Of a stretch of 8,331 nt of DNA, positions 1 through 6,437 are shown in pieces. The DNA lies in contig JAOTYN010000170.1 in the NCBI GenBank assembly GCA_029861825.1, positions 1-8,331 on the forward strand. Direction: 5' to 3'. The number at the start of each line of letters is the position of its first letter. The first letter of the stretch is position 1. The notes beneath the pieces are model-generated. The model ran no database searches and was not told the DNA's origin. It saw only the letters and a program-made list of their open reading frames with translations. Position numbers and translations under genes: made by a program. Origin of the DNA: Cyclobacteriaceae bacterium. Its GTDB lineage: Bacteria; Bacteroidota; Bacteroidia; Cytophagales; Cyclobacteriaceae.

Positions 1-873
1 ATTGGCGGCATGCCCCGGTCGGGCGGCCAAAATTTGCGCCTTGATAGGTCGGCCTACCAGGGCTAGATCTCCCACTACATCCAGCAGTTTATGCCGGGCG
101 GGTTCGTTGCGGTACCTGAGCTCCACGTTGTTCAGAATACCCTCTTTTTGAACTTCTACTTTTGGCTTATTGAATAATTTGGCCAGTGATTCCAGTTCGT
201 CGTCCTTAACTACCCTATCCACCACCACGATGGCGTTGTTAAGATCACCTCCCTTTATTAGATTGTTCTCGTGGAGCATTTCCAGTTCATGCAGGAAACA
301 AAAGGTGCGACAGCTGGCTATGTCACGAGTAAAATCCTTGATGTCATTCAGATAGGCATGTTGACTTCCCAGCACAGGTGAGTTGTAATCGACCATTACC
401 GTGATCCGGTAGTCGTCCAATGGCAGCGCTGCGATCTCCACATTTCGACTCTTATCCCGGTAGATGATGGCCTCACTGACTTCGAAGAAATTTCGCAATG
501 CATTTTGCTCCTTGGTGCCAACTGTTTCCAAGGCTTCGATAAACATTTTGGAACTGCCATCCATAATCGGAGGTTCCGGCCCGTCCAATTGTATCAGTAC
601 ATTGTCAATCTCTAAGCCCACTAAGGCCGCCAAGGTGTGCTCAACGGTATTGACTCGAGCCCCATTTTGCTCAATGGTAGTACCCCTGGAGAGGTCTACT
701 ACATTATCCACATCGGCTTCGACGATGGGCTGTTCGGGAAGGTCAACCCGTTGAAATTTGATTCCGTGATCCGGCTTGGCCGGTAAAAAGGTCATGTGGG
801 CATCTACCCCGGTATGAAGTCCTACTCCGGAAACGGTAACGGCCTCTTTGATAGTGTGTTGTTTAATATTCAT
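1..873 (-). CDS. lpxC: UDP-3-O-acyl-N-acetylglucosamine deacetylase LpxC (N-terminal part, cut by the left window edge)
   Basis: LpxC is the zinc-dependent deacetylase that removes the acetyl group from UDP-3-O-acyl-GlcNAc in the cytoplasm, the committed step of lipid A synthesis. The 291 visible codons start at an ATG one base after the lpxD stop (TAG-A-ATG) and stay open to base 1. Seen in the sequence: VNTVEHTLAAL around residues 75-83 (catalytic Glu78 and zinc ligand His79), PARHKLLDVVGDLAL around 258-271 (zinc ligands His261 and Asp265), and RPGHAAN at 285-291 (catalytic His288). Both LpxC lobes are therefore nearly complete and all active-site residues are present. In many Bacteroidota LpxC is fused to a C-terminal FabZ dehydratase domain. 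That part would lie outside the window, so the fusion can be neither confirmed nor excluded. No Shine-Dalgarno sequence is evident. Translation may be coupled to lpxD, and a -7-like element lies at 893-900. Confidence 0.96.
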   Translation of the reverse strand, partial: MNIKQHTIKEAVTVSGVGLHTGVDAHMTFLPAKPDHGIKFQRVDLPEQPIVEADVDNVVDLSRGTTIEQNGARVNTVEHTLAALVGLEIDNVLIQLDGPEPPIMDGSSKMFIEALETVGTKEQNALRNFFEVSEAIIYRDKSRNVEIAALPLDDYRITVMVDYNSPVLGSQHAYLNDIKDFTRDIASCRTFCFLHELEMLHENNLIKGGDLNNAIVVVDRVVKDDELESLAKLFNKPKVEVQKEGILNNVELRYRNEPARHKLLDVVGDLALVGRPIKAQILAARPGHAAN

Positions 874-874
874 T

Positions 875-1921
875 CTATTTACTGCTGGCCGGCAAATTTA
901 GCACTTTTTTCTCAAGTTCATTAATTCTCTCAGCTATTTTGGGCAGGTTTCGAAATACTGCGTATGATCTTTTGTAGGGACCTATTTCAAAGGCCGGGCT
1001 TCCCATTATAATGGAACCTGGTGTTTTTATCGATTTGCCTATTCCCGACTGGGCAGCAATGGTCACCTTTTCCGTAATATCGATATGCCCTACAACGCCT
1101 ACCTGTCCCGCAATAATACAATTTTTGCCGATCTTGGTGGATCCGGAAATTCCGGCTTGCGCCGCGATAGCCGTGTTCTCTCCAATTTCCACATTGTGGG
1201 CGATTTGAATTAGGTTGTCTAGTTTTACTCCCTGGCCAATTACCGTGGCTTCCAGGGTAGCTCGGTCAATGGTAGTATTGGCGCCAATGGTCACATGATC
1301 GTGGAGTACGACTTTCCCTACTTGGGGAATGGTGCGGTAACTGCCGTCTTCCTGGGGTGCAAAGCCGAATCCTTCACTACCAATTACAGCACCCGCTTGT
1401 ATCACACAATGATTGCCGATTTCCGAATTGGCATAGATCTTGGCTCCCGGGTAAATAACCGTGCCGTCACCGATGGTAACGTTGTCTCCTATGAATACCT
1501 GAGGGTAGATCTTGACCTGATGCCCTATGGTAACACCTTGGCCTATATAGGAAAAAGCGCCGCGATAAACCTCATCTCCCACTTTCGAGTTCTTGCCCAG
1601 ATAGCAAGGGTCTTCTACTCCTACCTTTTGCATTTTGGTGAACTTTTCATACTCCTTCAGCAAGGTGGTAAGGCTGTCGTAAGGATCGGCAACCAGGATC
1701 AACACCGGGTCGATCCCATCTTTGATCTCCAAGTCTTTGCTGACTATTACCGCGCTGGCATTGGTAGTATAAAGCAAAGATTCATATTGTGGATTATGTA
1801 AAAAAGAAATGCTTCCTGGCTCGGCGCTTTCCAGAGGGCTGATTCTATTGATTGCTGACGAACCATCACCTCGAACTTCTCCCTCTAGTAAAGCAGCCAG
1901 TTGATTAATGGTGAATTCCAT
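875..1921 (-). CDS. lpxD: UDP-3-O-(3-hydroxyacyl)glucosamine N-acyltransferase LpxD
   Basis: LpxD is a trimeric cytoplasmic acyltransferase. It transfers a hydroxyacyl chain from acyl-ACP to the glucosamine amine of the UDP-sugar, the step immediately after LpxC. The protein has 348 residues, a normal family length. Residues 1 to about 95 form the N-terminal uridine-binding domain. From about 105 to 300 there is a run of hexapeptide repeats (such as IGDNVTIGDG and VTIGANTTID) that would form a left-handed beta-helix. QIAHNVEIGENT contains His242, matching the catalytic His of E. coli LpxD, and GSEGFGFA (181-188) is the conserved loop. The C-terminal helix (about 325-343, AERINELEKKV) probably packs in the trimer. 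The ATG at 1921 lies 22 nt after the HD-gene stop, and the stop is 1 nt before lpxC, so all three are probably co-transcribed. No upstream Shine-Dalgarno sequence is seen. Confidence 0.97.
   Translation of the reverse strand: MEFTINQLAALLEGEVRGDGSSAINRISPLESAEPGSISFLHNPQYESLLYTTNASAVIVSKDLEIKDGIDPVLILVADPYDSLTTLLKEYEKFTKMQKVGVEDPCYLGKNSKVGDEVYRGAFSYIGQGVTIGHQVKIYPQVFIGDNVTIGDGTVIYPGAKIYANSEIGNHCVIQAGAVIGSEGFGFAPQEDGSYRTIPQVGKVVLHDHVTIGANTTIDRATLEATVIGQGVKLDNLIQIAHNVEIGENTAIAAQAGISGSTKIGKNCIIAGQVGVVGHIDITEKVTIAAQSGIGKSIKTPGSIIMGSPAFEIGPYKRSYAVFRNLPKIAERINELEKKVLNLPASSK
893..900 (-). promoter_or_regulatory. -7-like element TAAATTTG upstream of lpxC
   Basis: The minus strand reads AAAAGTGCTAAATTTG, the same octamer and nearly the same flank as before lpxD. 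It ends 19 nt before the lpxC ATG and lies within the last codons of lpxD (Leu-Asn-Leu). No suitably spaced -33 TTG is seen; the nearest, at 913-915, is only 12 nt away. Confidence 0.3.
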
Positions 1922-1943
1922 CGAAATAGTGGGGTTTAAATTG

Positions 1944-3170
1944 TCACAAATTTACACTTTTGGGCCAGCATAGATAGTATTTTTTTACAATTTTACTCAG
2001 GGCCTTTATGTTGGGTAAATCAGAAGCTTGAGCGATGTCCAACACCTCTCCGGATTTGGATAATATATTGATGCCAGTGTCACCTGAAATGTAGGCAGCA
2101 TTGCTGATAGTGCCGTGGCAAACCAGGTAATTTACTTCTTGTTGTCCTATGCCTAATTGCTTTTTGATACCTGAACTTATCTTGTTGATAAGGGATTTGG
2201 CAATGGGTTTATTTTCCAGTTTTATCTGAAATAGCTCGCGGTCCAGAAACATGCGGCTGATAGATGAAAGCACCATGTCACTATGATGTTGCCATTGCTT
2301 GATAGCACTCCAGATGTCATAATCGTCTAGCTGGCAATAAGCATGTAATACCGCTGGATCAGCCAGATCGTTCATGTCCAGCGGAGTTTCCAGAAAGCGC
2401 TTCAGATGGTCTGTGGCAGCTACCTGGTGCCCTGTACGGGTCAGCTCCTGGGCTCGTCGTATAAGCTGGACCATCATCTTCTCAGCGGCTACTGAAGTCT
2501 TGTGCAAATACACTTGCCAGTACATCAAACGACGGGCATTCAGGAAATTCTCAATACTGTAAATGCCCTTCTCTTCCACCACCAACTGATCGTCCTTAAC
2601 ATCGAGCATCTTAATGATACGATCTGCTCCGATGGTTCCTTCCGAGACCCCGGTGAAGAAGCTATCTCGACGCAGGTAATCCAATCGATCTATATCCAGT
2701 TGACTGGAAACCAGCTGGTGGAAAAATTTTCTGGGATACCGATTAGTAAAGATCTTTATGGCAGTCTTTAGCTTCCCCTGAAAATTTCGGTCCAAATATT
2801 GCATAATAATAAGGGACACTTCTTCGTGATTAGTATGACGAAGCAACGTGGTTTCCAGGGCGTGTGAGAAAGGTCCATGTCCGATGTCATGCAACAGAAT
2901 GGCGATCAGCATGGATTCAAACTCCTCAGCGGTGATCCGGTGTCCTTTATTTTGAAGGTTTTGCAGAGTGGTACTCATCAGGTGCATAGCACCTAAGGCG
3001 TGATGAAAACGTGTGTGTAAGGCCCCTGGGTAAACGTAATCGTTTAAACCCATTTGTTTGATTCTGCGTAACCTTTGAAAATAAGGGTGTGAGATTATAT
3101 CGTAGATTAAACCGTCCGGTATGGTGATAAATCCGTAGACCGGGTCGTTAATAATTTTTTTCTTGTTCAA
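1944..3170 (-). CDS. HD-superfamily phosphohydrolase (dNTP triphosphohydrolase/SAMHD1-like), TTG start
   Basis: This is a 408-residue HD-domain metal-dependent phosphohydrolase. Seen (numbering from the TTG): TRFHHALGAMHLM at 53-65 with the first metal-ligand His, the HD doublet in LLHDIGHGPFSHALE (His94-Asp95), and the distal Asp in SQLDIDRLDYLRRDSFFTGV (156-175). This order matches dGTPase/SAMHD1-type enzymes, so hydrolysis of a (deoxy)nucleoside triphosphate or a related nucleotide is the family-based guess. The real substrate is unknown. I chose the TTG at 3168-3170. The conserved beginning NKKKIINDPVYGFI follows directly, there is no in-frame ATG between it and the far-upstream one at 3296, and that longer version would overlap the start of divergent porX by 74 nt with unconvincing sequence. 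The next in-frame ATG (Met40) would cut into the conserved region. The gene heads the operon with lpxD and lpxC, a neighbourhood I remember as common in Bacteroidota. Confidence 0.9.
   Translation of the reverse strand: MNKKKIINDPVYGFITIPDGLIYDIISHPYFQRLRRIKQMGLNDYVYPGALHTRFHHALGAMHLMSTTLQNLQNKGHRITAEEFESMLIAILLHDIGHGPFSHALETTLLRHTNHEEVSLIIMQYLDRNFQGKLKTAIKIFTNRYPRKFFHQLVSSQLDIDRLDYLRRDSFFTGVSEGTIGADRIIKMLDVKDDQLVVEEKGIYSIENFLNARRLMYWQVYLHKTSVAAEKMMVQLIRRAQELTRTGHQVAATDHLKRFLETPLDMNDLADPAVLHAYCQLDDYDIWSAIKQWQHHSDMVLSSISRMFLDRELFQIKLENKPIAKSLINKISSGIKKQLGIGQQEVNYLVCHGTISNAAYISGDTGINILSKSGEVLDIAQASDLPNIKALSKIVKKYYLCWPKSVNL
1947..1954 (-). promoter_or_regulatory. -7-like element TAAATTTG upstream of lpxD
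   Basis: The minus strand reads AAAAGTGTAAATTTG. The last eight bases fit TAnnTTTG and end 25 nt before the lpxD ATG, overlapping the last codons of the HD gene. No TTG is found at the right -33 distance. This could be a secondary promoter inside the operon, or chance in coding sequence (Val-Asn-Leu codons). Confidence 0.3.
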
Positions 3171-3171
3171 G

Positions 3172-3205
3172 TTGACTTTAAATAGTTGCTGAAACAGTAA
3201 CTTTA
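3172..3205 (+). promoter_or_regulatory. Candidate porX-tsaE-ald promoter (TTG ... TAACTTTA)
   Basis: The plus strand has TTGAC (3172-3176), then TAACTTTA (3198-3205), which matches TAnnTTTG except for the last base. The 23-nt gap is at the long end of the spacing described for Bacteroidota. The predicted start near 3210 would leave a leader of only about 12 nt carrying AGAGGA. This is the only promoter-like sequence seen in the 52-nt divergent gap for the rightward genes. Confidence 0.35.
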
Positions 3206-3209
3206 AATA
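3175..3209. repeat. Pair of 10-bp direct repeats (ACTTTAAATA) in the divergent promoter region
   Basis: ACTTTAAATA occurs exactly at 3175-3184 and again at 3200-3209, 25 bp start to start, about 2.4 helical turns. The second copy includes part of the candidate porX -7 box and the first lies just upstream of the HD start codon. Half of each repeat is the palindrome TTTAAA. It could be a regulator site serving both operons or simply AT-rich sequence. Confidence 0.4.
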
Positions 3210-3210
3210 A

Positions 3211-3216
3211 AGAGGA
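3211..3216 (+). promoter_or_regulatory. Ribosome binding site AGAGGA for porX
   Basis: AGAGGA ends 6 nt before the ATG at 3223, good Shine-Dalgarno spacing. It abuts the in-frame TTG at 3217 directly, so it decides in favour of the ATG. It is the only clear Shine-Dalgarno-like sequence before any gene start in the window. Confidence 0.55.
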
Positions 3217-3222
3217 TTGACA

Positions 3223-4782
3223 ATGCAAAGATACAATATTTTATGGGCCGATGATGAGATTGATCTATTGAAGCCCCATATTCTGTTCTTAAACAATAAA
3301 GGATATGACGTAACCCCTGTAAACAGCGGGGCGGATGCGATTGATAAATTCGAGAACAGTTATTTCGACATCGTATTCCTGGACGAGAACATGCCGGGAA
3401 TGTCTGGTCTGGAAACCTTGGGTTTGATCAAGGCCAATAAACCCAACGTGCCGGTGGTTATGATCACCAAGAGCGAGGAGGAGCATATAATGGAGGAAGC
3501 CATCGGGTCCAAAATTGCGGACTATCTGATAAAACCGCTAAACCCCAACCAGATTCTCATGTCCGTTAAAAAAATACTGGACAATAAACGGTTAGTTACA
3601 GAAAAGATCAACCTGAACTATCAACAGGATTTCAGGAGTCTCAGTATGGCCTTTAACGACCGTATTGATCACCTGGAGTGGACAGAGATCTATAAGAAAC
3701 TGGTGTATTGGGAACTGCAAATTGACAATACGGAAAATAAGAGTATGGCCGAGGTCCTGGAAAACCAGAAGGAAGAAGCAAATTCCAACTTTGCCAAATT
3801 TGTCCTGGATAACTATGAAGACTGGCTTAATGATCCTGACTCGGCCAAACCGCTACTGTCCCACCAGTTGATGAAGAAGCGGGTATTTCCACAAATTCGC
3901 GATGATCGGCCTCTGTTTATGATAGTGATCGACAATTTACGTTACGATCAATGGAAAGTTATCGAGCCGGTGGTGTTGAACTATTTCAAGGTAGATGAGG
4001 AAGAGTTGTACTATTCTATACTGCCCACCACCACAGCTTATGCGCGAAATTCCATATTCTCCGGAATGTTGCCCCTGGAGATGGCCAAATTCCATCCCGA
4101 TATTTGGATAGGAGAAGACATTGAAGAAGGAAAAAATAAGCACGAAGAAGAATTCCTGGCCAGACAAATTGCCAAATTGCGTCTGGACATCAAACACAGC
4201 TATCACAAAGTTATTCATGCCAATCAGGGCAAACATGTGGTGGACAATATTCATAACCTCATGGGCAACGACCTCAATGTGATTGTCTATAATTTCGTAG
4301 ACATGCTTTCCCATGCTCGTACCGATATGCAAATGATCCGGGAATTGGCTCATGATGAATCTGCATATCGTTCCATCACAAATTCCTGGTTTATTCACTC
4401 ACCGCTATTGGAGGCTATGAAAAAGATCTCTGACAAAGGAGGAAGAATGATCATTACTACCGATCATGGAACTATCCGGGTGAAACGACCCTTTAAGATT
4501 GTGGGAGATAAGAAGACCAATACGAATCTGAGATATAAGCAGGGAAAAAATCTGGGTTATGACGGTAAGAATATATTTGCTGTTAAGCACCCTGAAAGTT
4601 TCCACCTCCCCAAGGTAAACGTAAGTACTTCTTATGTTTTTGCCATGGAGGACAATTTCTTTGCTTACCCCAACAACTACAATTATTATGTGAATTACTA
4701 TCGCGATACTTTTCAGCACGGTGGTGTTTCGCTGGAGGAAATGATTATTCCAATAATTTCCTTAACTTCGCGGAATGGTTAA
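3223..4782 (+). CDS. porX: PorX-type response regulator with PglZ domain (type IX secretion regulator)
   Basis: PorX is the cytoplasmic response regulator that, with the histidine kinase PorY and the sigma factor SigP, controls type IX secretion genes in Porphyromonas and other Bacteroidota. The protein has 519 residues. Receiver domain, about 1-120: acidic pair Asp10-Asp11, phospho-acceptor Asp54 in DIVFLDENMPG, switch Thr82 and Lys104 (YLIKP). Residues about 121-225 are a helical linker. The PglZ domain (about 228-519, alkaline-phosphatase superfamily) retains VIDNLRYD (Asp237), the ILPTTTAYAR nucleophile region (Thr269-271), NFVDMLSH (Asp360, His364), TTDHGT (Asp414, His415) and FQHGG (His499). 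All apparent metal ligands are therefore present, and a zinc-dependent oligonucleotide phosphodiesterase activity, as reported for PorX, is expected. No DNA-binding domain is seen. The ATG at 3223 is preferred over the in-frame TTG at 3217 because AGAGGA lies 6 nt upstream of it. The gene overlaps tsaE by 8 nt. Confidence 0.95.
   Translation: MQRYNILWADDEIDLLKPHILFLNNKGYDVTPVNSGADAIDKFENSYFDIVFLDENMPGMSGLETLGLIKANKPNVPVVMITKSEEEHIMEEAIGSKIADYLIKPLNPNQILMSVKKILDNKRLVTEKINLNYQQDFRSLSMAFNDRIDHLEWTEIYKKLVYWELQIDNTENKSMAEVLENQKEEANSNFAKFVLDNYEDWLNDPDSAKPLLSHQLMKKRVFPQIRDDRPLFMIVIDNLRYDQWKVIEPVVLNYFKVDEEELYYSILPTTTAYARNSIFSGMLPLEMAKFHPDIWIGEDIEEGKNKHEEEFLARQIAKLRLDIKHSYHKVIHANQGKHVVDNIHNLMGNDLNVIVYNFVDMLSHARTDMQMIRELAHDESAYRSITNSWFIHSPLLEAMKKISDKGGRMIITTDHGTIRVKRPFKIVGDKKTNTNLRYKQGKNLGYDGKNIFAVKHPESFHLPKVNVSTSYVFAMEDNFFAYPNNYNYYVNYYRDTFQHGGVSLEEMIIPIISLTSRNG
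3226..3233 (-). promoter_or_regulatory. Putative -7 element (TATCTTTG) of the HD-lpxD-lpxC operon, inside porX codons 2-4
   Basis: The minus strand reads TATCTTTG followed by CATTG, a perfect match to the Bacteroidota primary-sigma -7 consensus TAnnTTTG. It would place the transcript start near 3218-3222 and give a leader of about 50 nt before the TTG at 3170. No TTG -33 element is found at the usual distance upstream, so the call rests on the -7 box and its position. The element lies within the first codons of divergent porX. Confidence 0.5.
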
Positions 4783-5221
4783 ATATCAGGATGTTGAGGG
4801 TTGTTTTACCGCTAACAACCCCCAAGATTTACCGAGTCTGGTCCCAGGTATTCTAGAAATTGCCGGGGACTGTAAAGTTTGGTTATTAGAGGGTCCTATG
4901 GGAGCGGGAAAAACCACCATAATACAGGCGATTTGTAAAAATTTCGGGGTTATCGACATGGTAAACAGCCCTACATATGCATTGGTAAACGAATACCGCA
5001 ATCCCCAAAACAGCGTCTTCTATCATTTCGATTTTTACCGTCTAAAAAATGTAGATGAAGCCAGAGACATTGGGTGTCAGGAGTATTTCTACTCCGGGGA
5101 TCTATGTTTTATTGAGTGGGGTTCGAAGATAAGCGCCCTCATTCCCGAACAGCACCTGAAAATCAACATCCAGGTGCAGCCCGATGACAGTCGTAAAATA
5201 ATCGTCGAAAAGCATGGCTAA
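4775..5221 (+). CDS. tsaE: tRNA threonylcarbamoyladenosine biosynthesis ATPase TsaE
   Basis: TsaE is the small P-loop ATPase that works with TsaB and TsaD in installing t6A at position 37 of ANN-decoding tRNAs. The protein is 148 residues long, a usual family size. Seen: Walker A GPMGAGKTT (40-48), the switch-like VNSPTYALVNEY (63-74), FYHFDFYRL (82-90) with conserved Asp85, and LCFIEWGSKI (110-119) with the Glu-Trp pair typical of the family. The ATG at 4775 sits inside the last codons of porX (ATGGTTAA, 8-nt overlap) and the end overlaps the next gene in the same way. No separate ribosome binding site is evident, so translation is probably coupled to porX. The pairing with porX is probably operon history rather than shared function. 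Confidence 0.96.
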   Translation: MVKYQDVEGCFTANNPQDLPSLVPGILEIAGDCKVWLLEGPMGAGKTTIIQAICKNFGVIDMVNSPTYALVNEYRNPQNSVFYHFDFYRLKNVDEARDIGCQEYFYSGDLCFIEWGSKISALIPEQHLKINIQVQPDDSRKIIVEKHG

Positions 5222-6437
5222 GTCTTTCACACCCCCGGGTAAACCCAGTGAACAGGAAAGCATTTATCCTCAGGAATCCCTGCTAAAGGTTCAGGAAGGA
5301 GGAAATTCCCTGTTTATCGGGATTCCCAAAGAAGTTTCATTGCAGGAGAACCGGGTTAGTTTGAGCCCTGAATCCGTGGGTCTGTTAACAGCCAATGGGC
5401 ATAGTGTAGTAGTGGAAACCGGAGCAGGCGTAAAAGCAAAGTTTAGCGATAGGGAATACAGTGAGGCGGGAGCTAAGATCATATACGATAAAGAAGAAGT
5501 ATTCAAATCAGATATTGTATTAAAGATCGAACCGCCCACTCCGGAGGAAATAGAATTTCTGGTTCCCGGTAAAACCTTAATCTCAGCTTTGCAGATCGGC
5601 AGTCAAACCGCGGAGTATTTACAGGCGCTCAATCAAAAGCGCATCAGCTCAATAGCTTTTGAACAAATCGAGGATAAGGTAGGTGGCTTGCCGGTGGTAC
5701 GGGCCATGAGCGAGATTGCAGGAAGTGCAGTGATGCTGATCGCCGCCGAATATTTAAACAGCGTGAGCCAGGGTAAGGGAATTATTCTGGGGGGCATAAC
5801 CGGGGTACCTCCCACCAAAGTGGTAATATTAGGCGCAGGCACAGTGGCCGAATATGCAGGACGGGCGGCATTGGGACTAGGAGCGCAGATCCAGATATTC
5901 GACAACCATATTTATAAACTAAGGCGCATCAAACATGCCTTAGGGCAGCAGATCTATACTTCTACTATCGACGCAGCCACGTTAAGTAGTTCACTTAAAA
6001 ATGCAGATGTGGTGATTGGCGCCATTCGCGCAGAAAAAGGCCGAAACCGGGTTATTGTGACGGAAGAAATGGTATCGTCGATGAAAGCAGAATCAATAAT
6101 TATCGACGTGAGTATTGATCAAGGCGGCTGCGTGGAAACTTCGGAGATAACCACTCATAAGGAGCCTGTTTTTAAAAAATACGATGTAATCCATTATTGT
6201 GTGCCCAATATCGCTTCCCGTGTGGCGCACACCGCTACCAACGCCTTTAGTCATATCTTCACCCCAATCCTTCTGCAAATTGCGGATGTGGGCTCAGTGG
6301 AGGATATGATTTTTGCCAACCGCTGGTTCATGAAAGGGGTTTATACTTTCAAAGGCAATCTCACCAACGCTGATATAGGCCGTAAGTTCCAAATGAAATG
6401 TAAGGACCTGAGCCTGTTCATTGGTACACGATTTTAG
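5214..6437 (+). CDS. ald: Alanine dehydrogenase-like NAD-dependent protein (AlaDH/PNT family) with divergent active site
   Basis: By homology this would be annotated alanine dehydrogenase (NAD-dependent interconversion of L-alanine and pyruvate plus ammonia). The protein has 407 residues, with an N-terminal extension of about 32 residues rich in Ser, Pro and Glu before the family start LFIGIPKE. Seen: ENRVSLSP with Arg47 (substrate Arg15 of the M. tuberculosis enzyme), MSEIAGS, the Rossmann loop GAGTVAEYA (207-215), Asp230 at the end of beta-2 (IFDN), which favours NAD over NADP, DVSIDQGG with Asp302 (Asp270 equivalent), and YCVPN with Asn332. Odd: by my recalled alignment, the positions of substrate Lys75 and catalytic His96 hold Glu106 (LKIEPPT) and Gln127 (SALQIGS). 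From memory, related Bacteroidota proteins share this pattern, so it is probably a lineage variant and not a damaged gene. The true reaction is therefore less certain than the family. The start ATG lies in the tsaE end (ATGGCTAA, 8-nt overlap), and the stop overlaps convergent valS by 4 nt. Confidence 0.85.
   Translation: MAKSFTPPGKPSEQESIYPQESLLKVQEGGNSLFIGIPKEVSLQENRVSLSPESVGLLTANGHSVVVETGAGVKAKFSDREYSEAGAKIIYDKEEVFKSDIVLKIEPPTPEEIEFLVPGKTLISALQIGSQTAEYLQALNQKRISSIAFEQIEDKVGGLPVVRAMSEIAGSAVMLIAAEYLNSVSQGKGIILGGITGVPPTKVVILGAGTVAEYAGRAALGLGAQIQIFDNHIYKLRRIKHALGQQIYTSTIDAATLSSSLKNADVVIGAIRAEKGRNRVIVTEEMVSSMKAESIIIDVSIDQGGCVETSEITTHKEPVFKKYDVIHYCVPNIASRVAHTATNAFSHIFTPILLQIADVGSVEDMIFANRWFMKGVYTFKGNLTNADIGRKFQMKCKDLSLFIGTRF

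Noticed and set aside
1..873. Calling this gene an LpxC-FabZ fusion
   Set aside because: The fusion is common in Bacteroidota, but the visible 291 codons cover only LpxC. The FabZ part would be outside the window.
1295..1801. 168-codon open frame antisense to lpxD
   Set aside because: It is opposite an unmistakable LpxD and has no recognisable domain or start signal. Regular hexapeptide-repeat codons readily leave the opposite strand open.
3217..3222. TTG at 3217 as the porX start
   Set aside because: It directly abuts AGAGGA with no spacing, and the ATG at 3223 gives proper spacing and the usual PorX beginning MQRYNILW.
3171..3296. Longer N-terminus for the HD protein starting at the ATG at 3296
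   Set aside because: The extra 42 residues resemble read-through of AT-rich promoter sequence, overlap the porX start on the other strand, and precede the typical family beginning.
3937..4719. Two open frames antisense to the PglZ part of porX (153 and 104 codons)
   Set aside because: They are shadows of a clearly coding plus-strand gene, with no promoter, ribosome binding site or family resemblance.
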